Shown: positions 1-8,476 of the stretch, in pieces
Numbering within the stretch: position 1 is the first letter of the stretch
How the letters are laid out: each line of letters starts with the position of its first letter
Origin: Acidobacteriota bacterium
GTDB taxonomy: Bacteria > Acidobacteriota > Vicinamibacteria > Vicinamibacterales > UBA2999
NCBI GenBank assembly: GCA_020851565.1
Contig: JADZCN010000166.1
Location: 1 to 36,342 of the forward strand
Direction of reading: 5' to 3'
Length of the DNA stretch: 36,342 nucleotides
Notes under the pieces: generated by a model
What the model was told of the DNA's origin: nothing
What the model saw: the letters and a program-made list of their open reading frames with translations, nothing else
Databases searched by the model: none
Position numbers and translations under genes: made by a program

Positions 1-343
1 ATCTGCGGCCTCTGCGTCATCTGCGGCCCTCTTCCGGCCCCGAGCCATCTGCGGCCTCTGCGTCATCTGCGGCCCTCTTCCGGCCCCGAGCCATCTGCGG
101 CCTCTGCGTCATCTGCGTCCCCTTCGGCCCCGAGCCATCTGCGGCCTCTGCGTCATCTGCGGCCCCCTTTCGGCCCCGGAGCCATCTGCGCTTCTGCGTC
201 ATCTGCGGCCCCCTTTTGGCCCCGGAGCCATCTGCGGCTTCTGCGTCATCTGCGGCCCCCTTTCGGCCCCGGAGCCATCTGCGGCTTCTGCGTCGTCTGC
301 GGCCCCCTTTCGGCCCCGGAGCCATCTGCGGCCCCGGCCCCAT
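1..343. repeat. 46-bp tandem array of the ctgcgtcatctgcgg family
   Basis: About seven imperfect copies of a 44-47 bp unit; the marker gagccatctgcg recurs at 42, 88, 132, 179, 225, 272 and 319. Each unit is itself built from the smaller words ctgcgtcatctgcgg and atctgcggcc followed by a C-rich linker. On the plus strand, which is the coding strand of the next gene, C clearly exceeds G. The array ends about 55 nt before the ADOP start codon. It has no unique spacers, so it is not a CRISPR. The left edge of the window is inside the array. Confidence 0.95.
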
Positions 344-395
344 CGGCGTCCGAACTTACCGGCTCGGCCATCGTCTAAGACGCCGGGACCAATCC

Positions 396-2870
396 ATGTT
401 GCAGGACATCCGCTACGCCCTCCGCTGGCTGGCCAGGAGCCCGGGCTTCGCCCTCGTCGCCATCCTCTCCATCGGCCTCGGTGTCGGTGTCAACACCGCG
501 ATGTTCTCGCTGGTGGACACGCTGCTCTTCAAGCCGCTCCCGGTCAGCGACCCCGACAGCCTCGTCGACGTGTTCACGGTGGGTGGAGACGGCGACGAGT
601 ACGCGACGTCCTCCTTTGCCGACTTCGCCGATCTGAAGGCACAGAACGACGTCTTCACCGACATGACGGCCTACAGCCCCATGTTCGCGCCGCTGGCCCT
701 CGGAGAACGCTCCCGGCTGGTCATCGGGCAGGTCGTCACCGGCAATCACTTCACGTTCTTCGGCATCGCCCCGCATCTCGGCCGGCTGCTGGTCCCCTCA
801 GACGACGACCCGGGGGCCGCGCGCGTCGTGGTGATCTCCCACCGGATGTGGCAGAACGAATTCGGCGGCACCCCGTCCGCCATCGGGCAGACGCTCACGC
901 TTCGCGGCCTGGCGTACACCATCGTCGGGGTCACGCGGCCGGACTTCAACGGTGTGGTGCCGCTGCTCACGCCGGAGTTGTGGCTCCCGATGGCGCACGT
1001 CGAGGAAGTGGAGCCGGCGGGTATTACCGACGTCGTGCCGGGGCCCGGGCGCACGCGGCTCGAGCGCCGCGGCGTGCGGTGGATGTTCGTCAAGGGCCGG
1101 CTGAAGCCGGGCGTCACCGTCGAGCAGGCCCACGCCAACATGTCGGTCATCGGGCGCCAGCTCGAAGCCGCGCACCCGCAGACCAACAAGGATCGCCGCA
1201 TGTCGGCGGTGGCGACCTCCGAGGTGCGGATGCTCGTGCCGCAGGCGAGCGGCGTGCTGTCGATGGGCGCCGCCGCGTTGATGTCGGTCGTCGGCCTCGT
1301 GCTCCTCATCGCCTGCGCCAACGTGGCCGGGATGCTCCTCGCGCGTGCCTCGGCGCGGCGCCGTGAGATCAGCGTGCGCCTGGCCATCGGTGCCAGCCGC
1401 GGCCGCCTGGTGCAGCAGCTGTTGATGGAAGGCCTGGTGCTCGGCACGCTGGGCGCCACGGTCGCCATCGCCTGTGCCTGGGCCGTGATTCGCGCCCTCA
1501 CGTCCATCCAGCTGCCGCTGCCCGTGAATCTCGTCCTGGAGATCGGCCTCGACTGGCGCGTCATGCTGTTTGCCGTGACCGCGGCCGGGCTCACCGGCGT
1601 GCTCGCGAGCCTGCTGCCGGCCCTCAAGGCCTCGGCGCCCAGCCTCGTCAGCGACCTGCGCGGCGAGGCCCCGGCGGGGCGCGTGGGCGGCCGGCATTTC
1701 GCGTTGCGCGATGCACTGGTCGTCACCCAGGTGGCGTTCACCGCCGTCCTGCTCGTCGTGGCCGGATTGCTGCTCAGGAGCCTGGCGGAGTCCCAGCGCG
1801 CGGACGTGGGCTTCAACGTCCAGGGGCTCGCTACCATGTCGCTCGACACCGACATGGTGCGGTACTCGCCGGAGCGCAGCGAGCAGTTCTGGACCGATGC
1901 CGTGGCGCGCGTGCGGGCGATGCCAGGTGTGGTTTCGGTGGCCACCGCGACGCCGAGCCTGCCGTTCGAGCTGAACTTCAACCAGGCCGAGCTGCAGGTG
2001 GACAGCCGCACCTACGGGGAGGGGCAGCGCGGCGAGACCATCGAGAACATCGCCGTCTCGGCGGGATACGTCCCGACGCTGGGCCTGCGCGTGCTCGAGG
2101 GCCGCGACCTCTACGAGGCGGATCGCAAGGGTGCCCCGCTGGTCGCCCTCGTCAACGAAACGATGGCGCGGCGGTACTGGCCGAACGAGAGCGCCGTCGG
2201 ACGCACGTTCACGAACGCCGTGACGAAGGATCGGTACACCATTGCCGGCGTGATCTCGAACCACAAGGTGCACGGGGTGCTCGAGAGCCCGGTGGCGATG
2301 GTCTACTTCGCCGCGGCGCAGCGGCCCCAGCGCTACAACTACCTCGTCGCCCGCACCGGGGGCAGCGCCGGCCAGCTGCTTGCCGCCATGCGCCGCGAGC
2401 TGCTGGCCATGGAGCCGGGCCTGGTGTTCGTCGGCAACTCGACGATGGAGGACAACTTGTCGATGAGCCTGATGCCGGCGCGGGTCGGGGCCATTCTGGT
2501 CGCGTCCTTCGGCGCGCTGGGCACGCTGCTGGCCGCCATCGGCCTCTACGGCGTGATTGCGTTCTCGGTGGCGCGCCGCACGAAGGAGATCGGCCTGCGG
2601 ATGGCGCTCGGCGCGAATCCCGGCACCGTGCTCGGCATGGTGATGCGGCAGGGCTTCGGCCTGGCCGGCGTCGGCCTGGTGGTCGGCGGCCTGCTTGCGG
2701 CCGGTGCCGCATTCGGCCTGAGCGGGTTGCTCTACGGCATCACGCCGCTGGATCCGCTCGCCTGGGCTCTCGCCATCCTGACCATGCTGGTGGCGGCCGG
2801 CGCCGCCAACTTCGTTCCTGCCCGCCGCGCGATGCGGGTGGAGCCCATGACGGCGCTCCGGACGGAATAG
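396..2870 (+). CDS. ADOP-family FtsX/MacB-type permease
   Basis: An 824-aa membrane protein of the acidobacterial duplicated orphan permease class. The start MLQDIRYALRWL is the typical ADOP beginning; an upstream in-frame extension to 216 is only translated repeat, so ATG 396 is chosen. Seen: an N-terminal transmembrane helix (about 25-50), a MacB-like periplasmic domain, a three-helix FtsX block with the family word LIACANVAGMLLARA, a second periplasmic domain, and a second FtsX block ending in VPARRAMRVEPMTALR. Such permeases have no ATPase beside them, and none is present here. Family knowledge places them in the inner membrane; substrate and partner ATPase are unknown. No convincing Shine-Dalgarno is seen. 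The gene is flanked by tandem arrays on both sides; the 3' one begins directly after the stop. Confidence 0.93.
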   Translation: MLQDIRYALRWLARSPGFALVAILSIGLGVGVNTAMFSLVDTLLFKPLPVSDPDSLVDVFTVGGDGDEYATSSFADFADLKAQNDVFTDMTAYSPMFAPLALGERSRLVIGQVVTGNHFTFFGIAPHLGRLLVPSDDDPGAARVVVISHRMWQNEFGGTPSAIGQTLTLRGLAYTIVGVTRPDFNGVVPLLTPELWLPMAHVEEVEPAGITDVVPGPGRTRLERRGVRWMFVKGRLKPGVTVEQAHANMSVIGRQLEAAHPQTNKDRRMSAVATSEVRMLVPQASGVLSMGAAALMSVVGLVLLIACANVAGMLLARASARRREISVRLAIGASRGRLVQQLLMEGLVLGTLGATVAIACAWAVIRALTSIQLPLPVNLVLEIGLDWRVMLFAVTAAGLTGVLASLLPALKASAPSLVSDLRGEAPAGRVGGRHFALRDALVVTQVAFTAVLLVVAGLLLRSLAESQRADVGFNVQGLATMSLDTDMVRYSPERSEQFWTDAVARVRAMPGVVSVATATPSLPFELNFNQAELQVDSRTYGEGQRGETIENIAVSAGYVPTLGLRVLEGRDLYEADRKGAPLVALVNETMARRYWPNESAVGRTFTNAVTKDRYTIAGVISNHKVHGVLESPVAMVYFAAAQRPQRYNYLVARTGGSAGQLLAAMRRELLAMEPGLVFVGNSTMEDNLSMSLMPARVGAILVASFGALGTLLAAIGLYGVIAFSVARRTKEIGLRMALGANPGTVLGMVMRQGFGLAGVGLVVGGLLAAGAAFGLSGLLYGITPLDPLAWALAILTMLVAAGAANFVPARRAMRVEPMTALRTE

Positions 2871-2934
2871 GGTTCTCGGGTTCTGGGGTTCTGGGGTTCT
2901 GGGGTTCTGAGGTTCTGAGGTTCTGAGGTTCTGT
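2871..2934. repeat. 8-bp tandem array (ggttctgg), eight copies
   Basis: Eight consecutive 8-bp units, ggttctgg with drift to ggttctga at the end, starting at the first base after the ADOP stop codon TAG. G-rich on the coding strand. The same unit occurs in reverse orientation at 15196-15309. Confidence 0.95.
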
Positions 2935-3002
2935 CGACTCCCGACGCCTCGAAGCCCTCCCGGCGTGAGACGGCTCCCGTCAGCCCTCTCCGGTCCCGAC
3001 GC

Positions 3003-3008
3003 TATACT
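3003..3008 (+). promoter_or_regulatory. Probable -10 element of the amidohydrolase promoter
   Basis: TATACT, a close match to the bacterial -10 consensus, 26 nt before the GTG start at 3035. No clear -35 match is seen. Transcription would begin near 3014-3016, inside the palindrome at 3009-3031. Confidence 0.5.
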
Positions 3009-3031
3009 TACCTCCAGCTTTCCTGGAGGTA
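3009..3031. promoter_or_regulatory. Perfect 9-bp inverted repeat over the ribosome-binding site
   Basis: The arms tacctccag (3009-3017) and ctggaggta (3023-3031) are exact complements around a 5-nt centre. The right arm holds the Shine-Dalgarno ggaggt, five nt before the GTG start at 3035. As RNA it would be a hairpin hiding the ribosome-binding site. As DNA it is a dyad directly after the -10 element, a usual place for a repressor operator. Because the likely start of transcription is within the left arm, the operator reading is somewhat favoured. Confidence 0.5.
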
Positions 3032-3034
3032 CCC

Positions 3035-4642
3035 GTGAGATCTACCCGTCTTCGGTCGGTGTTGTCGGCCGCCTTTATCGCCGCGCTGGGCGTCGGTCTG
3101 GCCGCTCAGCAGATGCAGCCCACGCAGCCCCGTGGGAACCAGGGCGAGGGGCCGTTCGACCGGCTCGTCATTCGCGGCGTCACGATGATCGATGGCACCG
3201 GCGCCCAGCCGCGCGGCCCCATGGACATCGTCGTCCAGCAAAACCGCATCACCGAGGTGGCGAGCGTCGGCTTCCCGCAGGTGGCCATCAATCCCGAGCG
3301 GCGGCCGGCCAAGGGGACGAAGGAGATCGACGGCACGGGTCTGTACCTGATGCCGGGATTGATCGACGCCCACGTGCACTGCGGCGGCGGGCAGGCCAAC
3401 ATCCCGGACTACGTGTACAAGCTGTGGCTGATGCACGGCGTCACCACGGTGCGCGGCGTGCCGTGCGGCTCGATGGACTGGGATCTCGGGCAGCGCGACC
3501 TCTCGGCGAAGAACCAGATCGTCGCGCCGCGTATCTTCTCGTACCACCGGCCCTTCTCGGGTGAAGGCTGGGACCGCAGCAAGCCGCAGACGCCCGAGAC
3601 GGCGCGCGAGTGGGTGCGCTGGGCCGCCGGCAAGGGCATCGACGGCCTGAAGCTCGGCGCGCACGATCCCGAGATCATGGCGGCGCTGCTGGACGAGGCG
3701 AAGAAGCACAACCTCGGCTCGACGGCGCACCTGGATCAGATGGGCGTGGTCCGCATGACGGCCCGCGACGCCTCGCGCCTCGGCCTCGGCACCGTGACGC
3801 ACTACTACGGACTGTTCGAGAGCCTGCTCAAGGACTCGAGCATCCAGCAGTATCCCGTCAACCAGAACTACAACGACGAGCAGCATCGCTTCGGCCAGGT
3901 GGCGCGCCTGTGGGACAAGATTCACCCGCGCGGCAGCGAGCCCTGGAACGCCCTCATCAAGGAGTGGGTGGATCGCAAGTTCATCATCGACCCGACGATG
4001 ACCATCTACTCGGCGGGCCGGGACGTGATGCGCATGCGCAACGCCGACTGGCACGATCAGTACACCATCCCGTCGCTGTGGGAGTTCTTCCAGCCGAACC
4101 GCGTCGCGCACGGCGCCTACTGGTTCAACTGGACGACGGAGGACGAGGTCGCGTGGAAGAAGTTCTACCAGGTCTGGATGAGCTTCATCAACGACTTCAA
4201 GAACGCCGGCGGCCGCGTCACGACCGGCTCGGACTCGGGCTTCATCTACCAGACCTACGGCTTCGGCTACATCCTGGAGCTCGAGATGCTGCAGGAGGCC
4301 GGGTTCCACCCGCTGGAAGTGATCCGCTCGGCTACGCTCTACGGCGCCGAGGCCCTGCACGAGCCGAAGGGTAAGGCCATCGAGTTCGGCATCATCCGGC
4401 CGGGCCTGCTGGCCGACATGGTGCTCGTGGACCAGAACCCGCTCGAGAACTTCAAGACGCTCTACGCCACGGGCGCGGTGAGGGTGAACGACGCCAACGG
4501 CCGCGTCGAGCGCGTGGGCGGGGTCAAGTACACCATCAAGGACGGCATCGTCTACGACGCGAAGAAGCTGGCGGCCGACGTGGCGTCGATGGTCGCCGCC
4601 GCGAAGAAGCGGCCCACCACGACATCGAACCAGCAGCCGTGA
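3035..4642 (+). CDS. Exported amidohydrolase-family protein
   Basis: A 535-aa metal-dependent hydrolase of the amidohydrolase superfamily. GTG 3035 is chosen because the Shine-Dalgarno ggaggt sits five nt upstream and the first 25 residues form a signal peptide (MRSTRLRSVLSAAF, cleavage near LAAQQ). A composite beta-sandwich start (LVIRGVTMIDGTGAQ) leads to the metal-binding DAHVHCGG (His113, His115), then a lysine in DGLKLGAHDP, histidines in STAHLDQMG and VTHYYG, and the aspartate in TTGSDSGF. The C-terminus has the usual RPGLLADMVLVDQNPL. Family members of this type are commonly annotated as imidazolonepropionase- or prolidase-like; the substrate cannot be told from sequence. Probably periplasmic. 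It forms its own unit, ended by a terminator at 4671. Confidence 0.92.
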   Translation: MRSTRLRSVLSAAFIAALGVGLAAQQMQPTQPRGNQGEGPFDRLVIRGVTMIDGTGAQPRGPMDIVVQQNRITEVASVGFPQVAINPERRPAKGTKEIDGTGLYLMPGLIDAHVHCGGGQANIPDYVYKLWLMHGVTTVRGVPCGSMDWDLGQRDLSAKNQIVAPRIFSYHRPFSGEGWDRSKPQTPETAREWVRWAAGKGIDGLKLGAHDPEIMAALLDEAKKHNLGSTAHLDQMGVVRMTARDASRLGLGTVTHYYGLFESLLKDSSIQQYPVNQNYNDEQHRFGQVARLWDKIHPRGSEPWNALIKEWVDRKFIIDPTMTIYSAGRDVMRMRNADWHDQYTIPSLWEFFQPNRVAHGAYWFNWTTEDEVAWKKFYQVWMSFINDFKNAGGRVTTGSDSGFIYQTYGFGYILELEMLQEAGFHPLEVIRSATLYGAEALHEPKGKAIEFGIIRPGLLADMVLVDQNPLENFKTLYATGAVRVNDANGRVERVGGVKYTIKDGIVYDAKKLAADVASMVAAAKKRPTTTSNQQP

Positions 4643-4670
4643 TGGATCGTATCTAGCCTGCGGATACCAA

Positions 4671-4697
4671 GGGGCGGCCCTGGGGCCGCCCCTTTTT
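4671..4697 (+). terminator. Rho-independent terminator after the amidohydrolase
   Basis: The GC-only arms ggggcggccc (4671-4680) and gggccgcccc (4683-4692) pair perfectly over ten bases and are followed by five T. This is the only classical intrinsic terminator recognised in the window. Confidence 0.88.
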
Positions 4698-4743
4698 CGT
4701 GCGGGCGGCTCCCTCATCCTCCATTCCCATTTCAGAGATCCCC

Positions 4744-5748
4744 ATGCGCTTCCTCCTGCGTCTCGTTTCCCTGCTGGTCGTCCTGGTGGCCCTGGCCGCA
4801 GCCGGCGGGCTCACCTATCTCTACGCGAAGTACCCCGACGTGCCGGCGGCCTCGGCGACGTACCGGATTGAATCCACGCCCGACCGCGTCGATCGCGGCC
4901 GGTACCTGGCCAATCACGTGGCCATCTGCATGGACTGCCATACCGAGCGCGATTTCTCGAAGTCGGCGGGCCCCATCAGGCACGACAAGCTCGGCGCCGG
5001 CGGTGAGAAGTTCGACAACTTCAATTCGGGTGTCCCGGGCACGCTCTACGCGAAGAACATCACGCCGGCGGCCCTGTCCACCTGGACGGATGGCGAGCTG
5101 CTGCGGGCCGTCGCCGAGGGCGTGTCGAAGGACGGCACGCCGCTGTTCCCGCTGATGCCGTACCCGAACTACGGCCAGATGGCGGAGGACGATGTGATGG
5201 CGATCCTCGCCTACGTGCGCTCGCTGGCACCGATTGAGAGCCACGTGCCCGAGCGGTCGCTGGACGTGCCGGTCAATTTCATCGTGCGGACCATCCCGCG
5301 CAAGGCCATGTTCGGGACACGGCCGTCGCCTTCAGACAAGGTTGCCTACGGCGAGTATCTCGTCATGGCCGCCTCCTGTGCGGATTGCCACACACCACGC
5401 GATGCGCAGGGCCAGTCCCTGCCCGGGATGGCCTTTGCCGGGGGGAACGAGTTCCGCGATCCGGAAAACGGCTACCGCGTCCGCTCCGCCAACGTGACAC
5501 CGGACGCCGACTCCGGCATCGGCGCGTGGACCGAGGAGCAGTTCATCAACAAGTTCAAGGGCTTCGAGGTCCCGGACGACCACGTGCTGACCGACGCCGA
5601 GCGGCGGCAGAATACGGCGATGCCCTGGCGGATGTACGCGGGCATGACGCGCGAGGACCTCGGAGCGATCTACGCCTACCTCCGCACGCTGAAGCCGGTG
5701 GTTCACCGCGTGGACAAGTGGCCCGACGCGCAGGCCGCCGCGCGCTGA
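4744..5748 (+). CDS. Membrane-anchored di-haem cytochrome c
   Basis: A 334-aa protein with an N-terminal hydrophobic anchor or signal (MRFLLRLVSLLVVLVALAAA) and two covalent haem sites: CMDCH around residue 60 and CADCH near residue 215, each starting a cytochrome c domain with a later methionine ligand candidate (PLMPYP, TAMPWRMY). The arrangement resembles the cytochrome subunits of membrane-bound alcohol or sugar dehydrogenases, so it probably passes electrons in the periplasm, but no dehydrogenase gene is adjacent. ATG 4744 is chosen; a frame-open GTG at 4699 lies in the terminator tail and would precede the signal. Only a weak Shine-Dalgarno (agag) is seen. The next gene starts 28 nt downstream. 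Confidence 0.9.
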   Translation: MRFLLRLVSLLVVLVALAAAGGLTYLYAKYPDVPAASATYRIESTPDRVDRGRYLANHVAICMDCHTERDFSKSAGPIRHDKLGAGGEKFDNFNSGVPGTLYAKNITPAALSTWTDGELLRAVAEGVSKDGTPLFPLMPYPNYGQMAEDDVMAILAYVRSLAPIESHVPERSLDVPVNFIVRTIPRKAMFGTRPSPSDKVAYGEYLVMAASCADCHTPRDAQGQSLPGMAFAGGNEFRDPENGYRVRSANVTPDADSGIGAWTEEQFINKFKGFEVPDDHVLTDAERRQNTAMPWRMYAGMTREDLGAIYAYLRTLKPVVHRVDKWPDAQAAAR

Positions 5749-5763
5749 GGCGTAGCCCTCGGC

Positions 5764-5769
5764 TACTAT
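5764..5769 (+). promoter_or_regulatory. TANNNT -10 element for a leaderless transcript
   Basis: TACTAT followed by seven nt and GTG 5777. The hexamer overlaps the alternative ATG at 5768. No Shine-Dalgarno precedes either start. A small inverted repeat (gtagcc/ggctac, 5752-5766) overlaps it. Confidence 0.45.
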
Positions 5770-5776
5770 GACGCGA

Positions 5777-7216
5777 GTGGCGGAGCGGACCTACGACCTG
5801 GCGATCACCGGCGGCACGCTCGTCTCGGCCGGGCGCGCCTACCCGGCCAGCATCGCCGTCCGTGACGGGCGCATCGCGGACATCATGACCGCCGGGGTCC
5901 CGATCGCCGCCGCGCAGACGATGGTGGTGAAGGGGCTGCACGTCCTGCCCGGCATCATCGACACGCACGTCCACACACGGCATCCCGGTGTCGAGGCGCG
6001 GGAGGACTTCGCCTCGGGGACGGCCGCCGCGGCTGCCGGCGGCATCACCACGCTGTTCGAGATGCCCATCTCGAAGGTCCCGACGAACTCGGCGGCGAAC
6101 CTGAAGGCACGGCTGGAGGCCATGGCGCCGCAGGCGCACATCGACTACGCCCTCTACGGCGGCGCGGGCCGCGACAATGTCGATCGCATCGTCGAGCAGG
6201 CCGAGGCGGGGGCCATCGCCTTCAAGACCTTCCTCCAGCCGCCGCCGGAGGGCCGCGAGGACGAGTTCCTCGGGCTCTGGTGCCGGCACGACGAAGTACG
6301 CCACGTGATGGACGCGGTGCGGCTCACGCGGCTGCGTCACTGCTTCCACTGCGAGGAGCCGGGCATGTACGGCCCGCTCCGGGCGCGCCTCGAGGGAATG
6401 GGCCGCACCACCGGCCGCGCACACGCCGAGAGCCGGCCGGCTGCCTGCGAAGAGGTGTCGGTGGCCGTCGTGCTCGCCCGCGCAGCCGAGAAGCCGCTGC
6501 CCATCGGCATCGTCCACTGCTCGAGCCCGATGTCGGCGCGGCTGGCGGCCGACGCTCGCCTCCGCGGCCTGAACGTGGCGGTCGAGACGTGTCCGCCGTA
6601 TCTCTTCTTCACCGAGCCGGCGCTCGACAAGCTGGGGCCGTATGCGAAGTGCAACCCCGCGCTGCGGAGCGCCGAGATGCGCGACGGATTGTGGCACGCC
6701 ATCCAGGGCGGCCTCATCGAGTACATCGGCACGGACCACTCGCCCTTCCTGGCCGAGGACAAGGAGCGGTTCGGCGACGACATCTTCAAGGCGCCGCCCG
6801 GCATCGCGGGCCTCGACATCTTCACGCCGTTGATGCTCACGGCGGTGAACGATCGGCGGATCACGTTGCCGCAGGTGGTGGCCGTCTGCTCGGAGAACCC
6901 GGCCTATGTCTTCCGCCTGCCCAACAAGGGGCGCATGGTGGTGGGCGCGGACGCGGATTTCACCATCGTGGACATGAAGAAGAAGTGGCGCTTCAACGCG
7001 GCCACGGCGCTGACCAGGTCGCGCGCGAACATGAGGCTCTGGGACGGGTTCCGGCTGAAGGGTGCAATCGTGACCACCATGGTGCGCGGGGTGCCCGTCC
7101 ACCGGGACGGCCAGCTCGTGGGTGCGCCGGGATACGGGCGGTTCCAGCGGCCCGACCTCGACGTGGATGGGGGGCGGCCGATTGCCGGGGTGTTGTGGGG
7201 AGCCGGGCCGACATAG
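5777..7216 (+). CDS. Dihydroorotase/hydantoinase-like amidohydrolase
   Basis: A 479-aa cytoplasmic protein of the cyclic amidohydrolase group (dihydroorotase, allantoinase, dihydropyrimidinase). These hydrolyse cyclic amide bonds using two metals bridged by a carboxylated lysine. Seen: DTHVHTR (His64, His66), the lysine in AIAFKTFL as the likely carboxylated residue, HCEEPG, a histidine in IVHCSS, and the metal aspartate in GTDHSPF. The exact substrate is not decidable; allantoinase or hydantoinase are as likely as dihydroorotase, and there is no pyrimidine gene nearby. GTG 5777 is preferred because TACTAT lies seven nt upstream; ATG 5768, three codons earlier and in frame, is the alternative. 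Array sequence begins about 20 nt after the stop. Confidence 0.9.
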   Translation: MAERTYDLAITGGTLVSAGRAYPASIAVRDGRIADIMTAGVPIAAAQTMVVKGLHVLPGIIDTHVHTRHPGVEAREDFASGTAAAAAGGITTLFEMPISKVPTNSAANLKARLEAMAPQAHIDYALYGGAGRDNVDRIVEQAEAGAIAFKTFLQPPPEGREDEFLGLWCRHDEVRHVMDAVRLTRLRHCFHCEEPGMYGPLRARLEGMGRTTGRAHAESRPAACEEVSVAVVLARAAEKPLPIGIVHCSSPMSARLAADARLRGLNVAVETCPPYLFFTEPALDKLGPYAKCNPALRSAEMRDGLWHAIQGGLIEYIGTDHSPFLAEDKERFGDDIFKAPPGIAGLDIFTPLMLTAVNDRRITLPQVVAVCSENPAYVFRLPNKGRMVVGADADFTIVDMKKKWRFNAATALTRSRANMRLWDGFRLKGAIVTTMVRGVPVHRDGQLVGAPGYGRFQRPDLDVDGGRPIAGVLWGAGPT

Positions 7217-7234
7217 ACACGGACACCGAACCCA

Positions 7235-7322
7235 GACGGGCCGCAGATAACGCAGAGGCCGCAGCTGCAGATGGCGCAGATCACGCAGCCGCAGATAACG
7301 CAGATGACGCAGATGGAAGGGG
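7235..7322. repeat. Array of ccgcagatgacgcag-type units (3' side)
   Basis: Irregular head-to-tail copies of words such as gccgcagataacgcag and cagatgacgcagatgg, purine-rich on the plus strand, placed just after the hydantoinase-like gene. This is the inverse complement of the array at 7453-7557 in the same gap. Confidence 0.9.
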
Positions 7323-7452
7323 CTCTCGGCAGATGGTCACTCTGGGCCCGCCCGGAGTGCTGCGTGGCAATCCCACGACACCCCTCGCAGGCTCCCGTTC
7401 CGGGTCCATCCCGGTTCGGAACGTGACGCGGTCAGCCTCCCCCCGTCCCCAA
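7323..7452. other. Unique intergenic stretch between two inverted arrays
   Basis: About 130 nt with no open reading frame that looks real. It holds a small inverted repeat (ccggg 7400-7404, cccgg 7410-7414) with partly complementary flanks. No promoter, tRNA or terminator was recognised. Confidence 0.5.
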
Positions 7453-7557
7453 CGTCATCTGCGTCATCTGCGTCATCTGCGTCATCTGCGGCCCACCTGC
7501 GGCCCATCTGCGGCCCATCTGCGGCCCATCTGCGGCCCACTGCGGCATCTGCGTCGC
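7453..7557. repeat. Array of cgtcatctg and cggcccatctg units (5' side)
   Basis: Four exact 9-bp units cgtcatctg (7453-7488) change to 11-bp units cggcccatctg, then to degenerate copies. C-rich on the coding strand of the gene that follows. It is the opposite orientation of the array at 7235-7322. Confidence 0.95.
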
Positions 7558-7575
7558 GGCCGTCCCCGTCTGCGA

Positions 7576-7581
7576 TATCTT
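7576..7581 (+). promoter_or_regulatory. TANNNT -10 element for a leaderless transcript
   Basis: TATCTT followed by seven nt and GTG 7589; no Shine-Dalgarno sequence. Same geometry as at 5764 and 33793. Confidence 0.45.
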
Positions 7582-7588
7582 GTGTGGC

Positions 7589-8476
7589 GTGTCGCTCATC
7601 GGTGTCTGGAACATCACGCCCACGCCCTTTCATGAGGACGGCTCGCTCGACATCGAGAGCCTGAAGCGGCTCACGGTGTTCACGCGCGAGAAAGGCGTGA
7701 ACGGCATGACCATCCTCGGCGTCCTCGGGGAGGCCGACAAGCTGACCGAGGCCGAGCGGGACCGGGTGATTGCTGCCACCGTGGAGGCCGCCGGACCGGA
7801 GTTTCCCATTTGCGTCGGCGCCACCCACGCGGGGACGGATGGCTGCATCGCCTACTGCCGTCGGGCCCGGGAACTGGGAGCCCGCGCCGTGATGGTGGCG
7901 CCGCCCCGGATGGCAAGGACCAACGACGCGGCCCTCGAGCGCCACTACCAGGCCGTGGCGGAGGCCATCGACATCCCCGTGGTCGTGCAGGACTTCCCGC
8001 CCGCGGTGGGCGGACTCCTGATGGGCGTGGACGTGATTGCGCGCATCGGAGCGGCGTCGCCCCGGCTTCGCTACCTGAAGCTGGAGGACGAGCCTTCGCC
8101 CATGAAGGTGAGCCAGGTGCGCGCGGCCAATCCCGACATCGTCATCTTCGGTGGGCTCGGCGGCACGATGTTCCTCGAAGAGCTTCGACATGGCGCGCAC
8201 GGCACCATGACGGGTTTCGCCTATCCCGAGGTACTCGTGGACATCCACCGCCGCTTCACGTCGGGCGACGTGGACGGCGCGACCGAGGTGTTCTACAAGT
8301 ACGTGCCGCTCATCCGCTTCGAGAACCAGCCACGGATCAACCTGGCGATCCGGAAGCACATCTATCACCGCCGCGGGGCGATCGCGTCGCCGCGCGCGCG
8401 GGCACCGTTCGCGCCAGTGGATGCGGAGACACTGGCCGATCTCGACGACATCCTCCGGAGACTGGACCTGCACTGA
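7589..8476 (+). CDS. DapA-family (dihydrodipicolinate synthase-like) aldolase/lyase
   Basis: A 295-aa protein with the class I pyruvate-dependent aldolase barrel. Seen: the substrate loop GVLGEADKLTEAER and the Schiff-base lysine Lys164 in RYLKLEDEP, followed by FGGLGG. The catalytic tyrosine of true dihydrodipicolinate synthase, in the YNxP motif, is replaced: the site reads VQDFPP (Gln134), and the two threonines of the GTTGE loop are not kept. It is therefore unlikely to make dihydrodipicolinate and more likely an aldolase or hydro-lyase of another acid. GTG 7589 is chosen from the -10 spacing; the upstream frame begins with TTG inside the promoter. The stop TGA overlaps the next ATG by one base, so it is co-translated with the SDR gene. 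Confidence 0.88.
   Translation: MSLIGVWNITPTPFHEDGSLDIESLKRLTVFTREKGVNGMTILGVLGEADKLTEAERDRVIAATVEAAGPEFPICVGATHAGTDGCIAYCRRARELGARAVMVAPPRMARTNDAALERHYQAVAEAIDIPVVVQDFPPAVGGLLMGVDVIARIGAASPRLRYLKLEDEPSPMKVSQVRAANPDIVIFGGLGGTMFLEELRHGAHGTMTGFAYPEVLVDIHRRFTSGDVDGATEVFYKYVPLIRFENQPRINLAIRKHIYHRRGAIASPRARAPFAPVDAETLADLDDILRRLDLH

Noticed and set aside
1..343. CRISPR-like regular repeats
   Set aside because: The units are contiguous and similar over their whole length; there are no unique spacers and no cas genes.
5555..7102. Long minus-strand frame opposite the hydantoinase-like gene
   Set aside because: High G+C leaves antisense frames open; composition (His/Arg/Asp/Val-rich, no domains) is that of a shadow.
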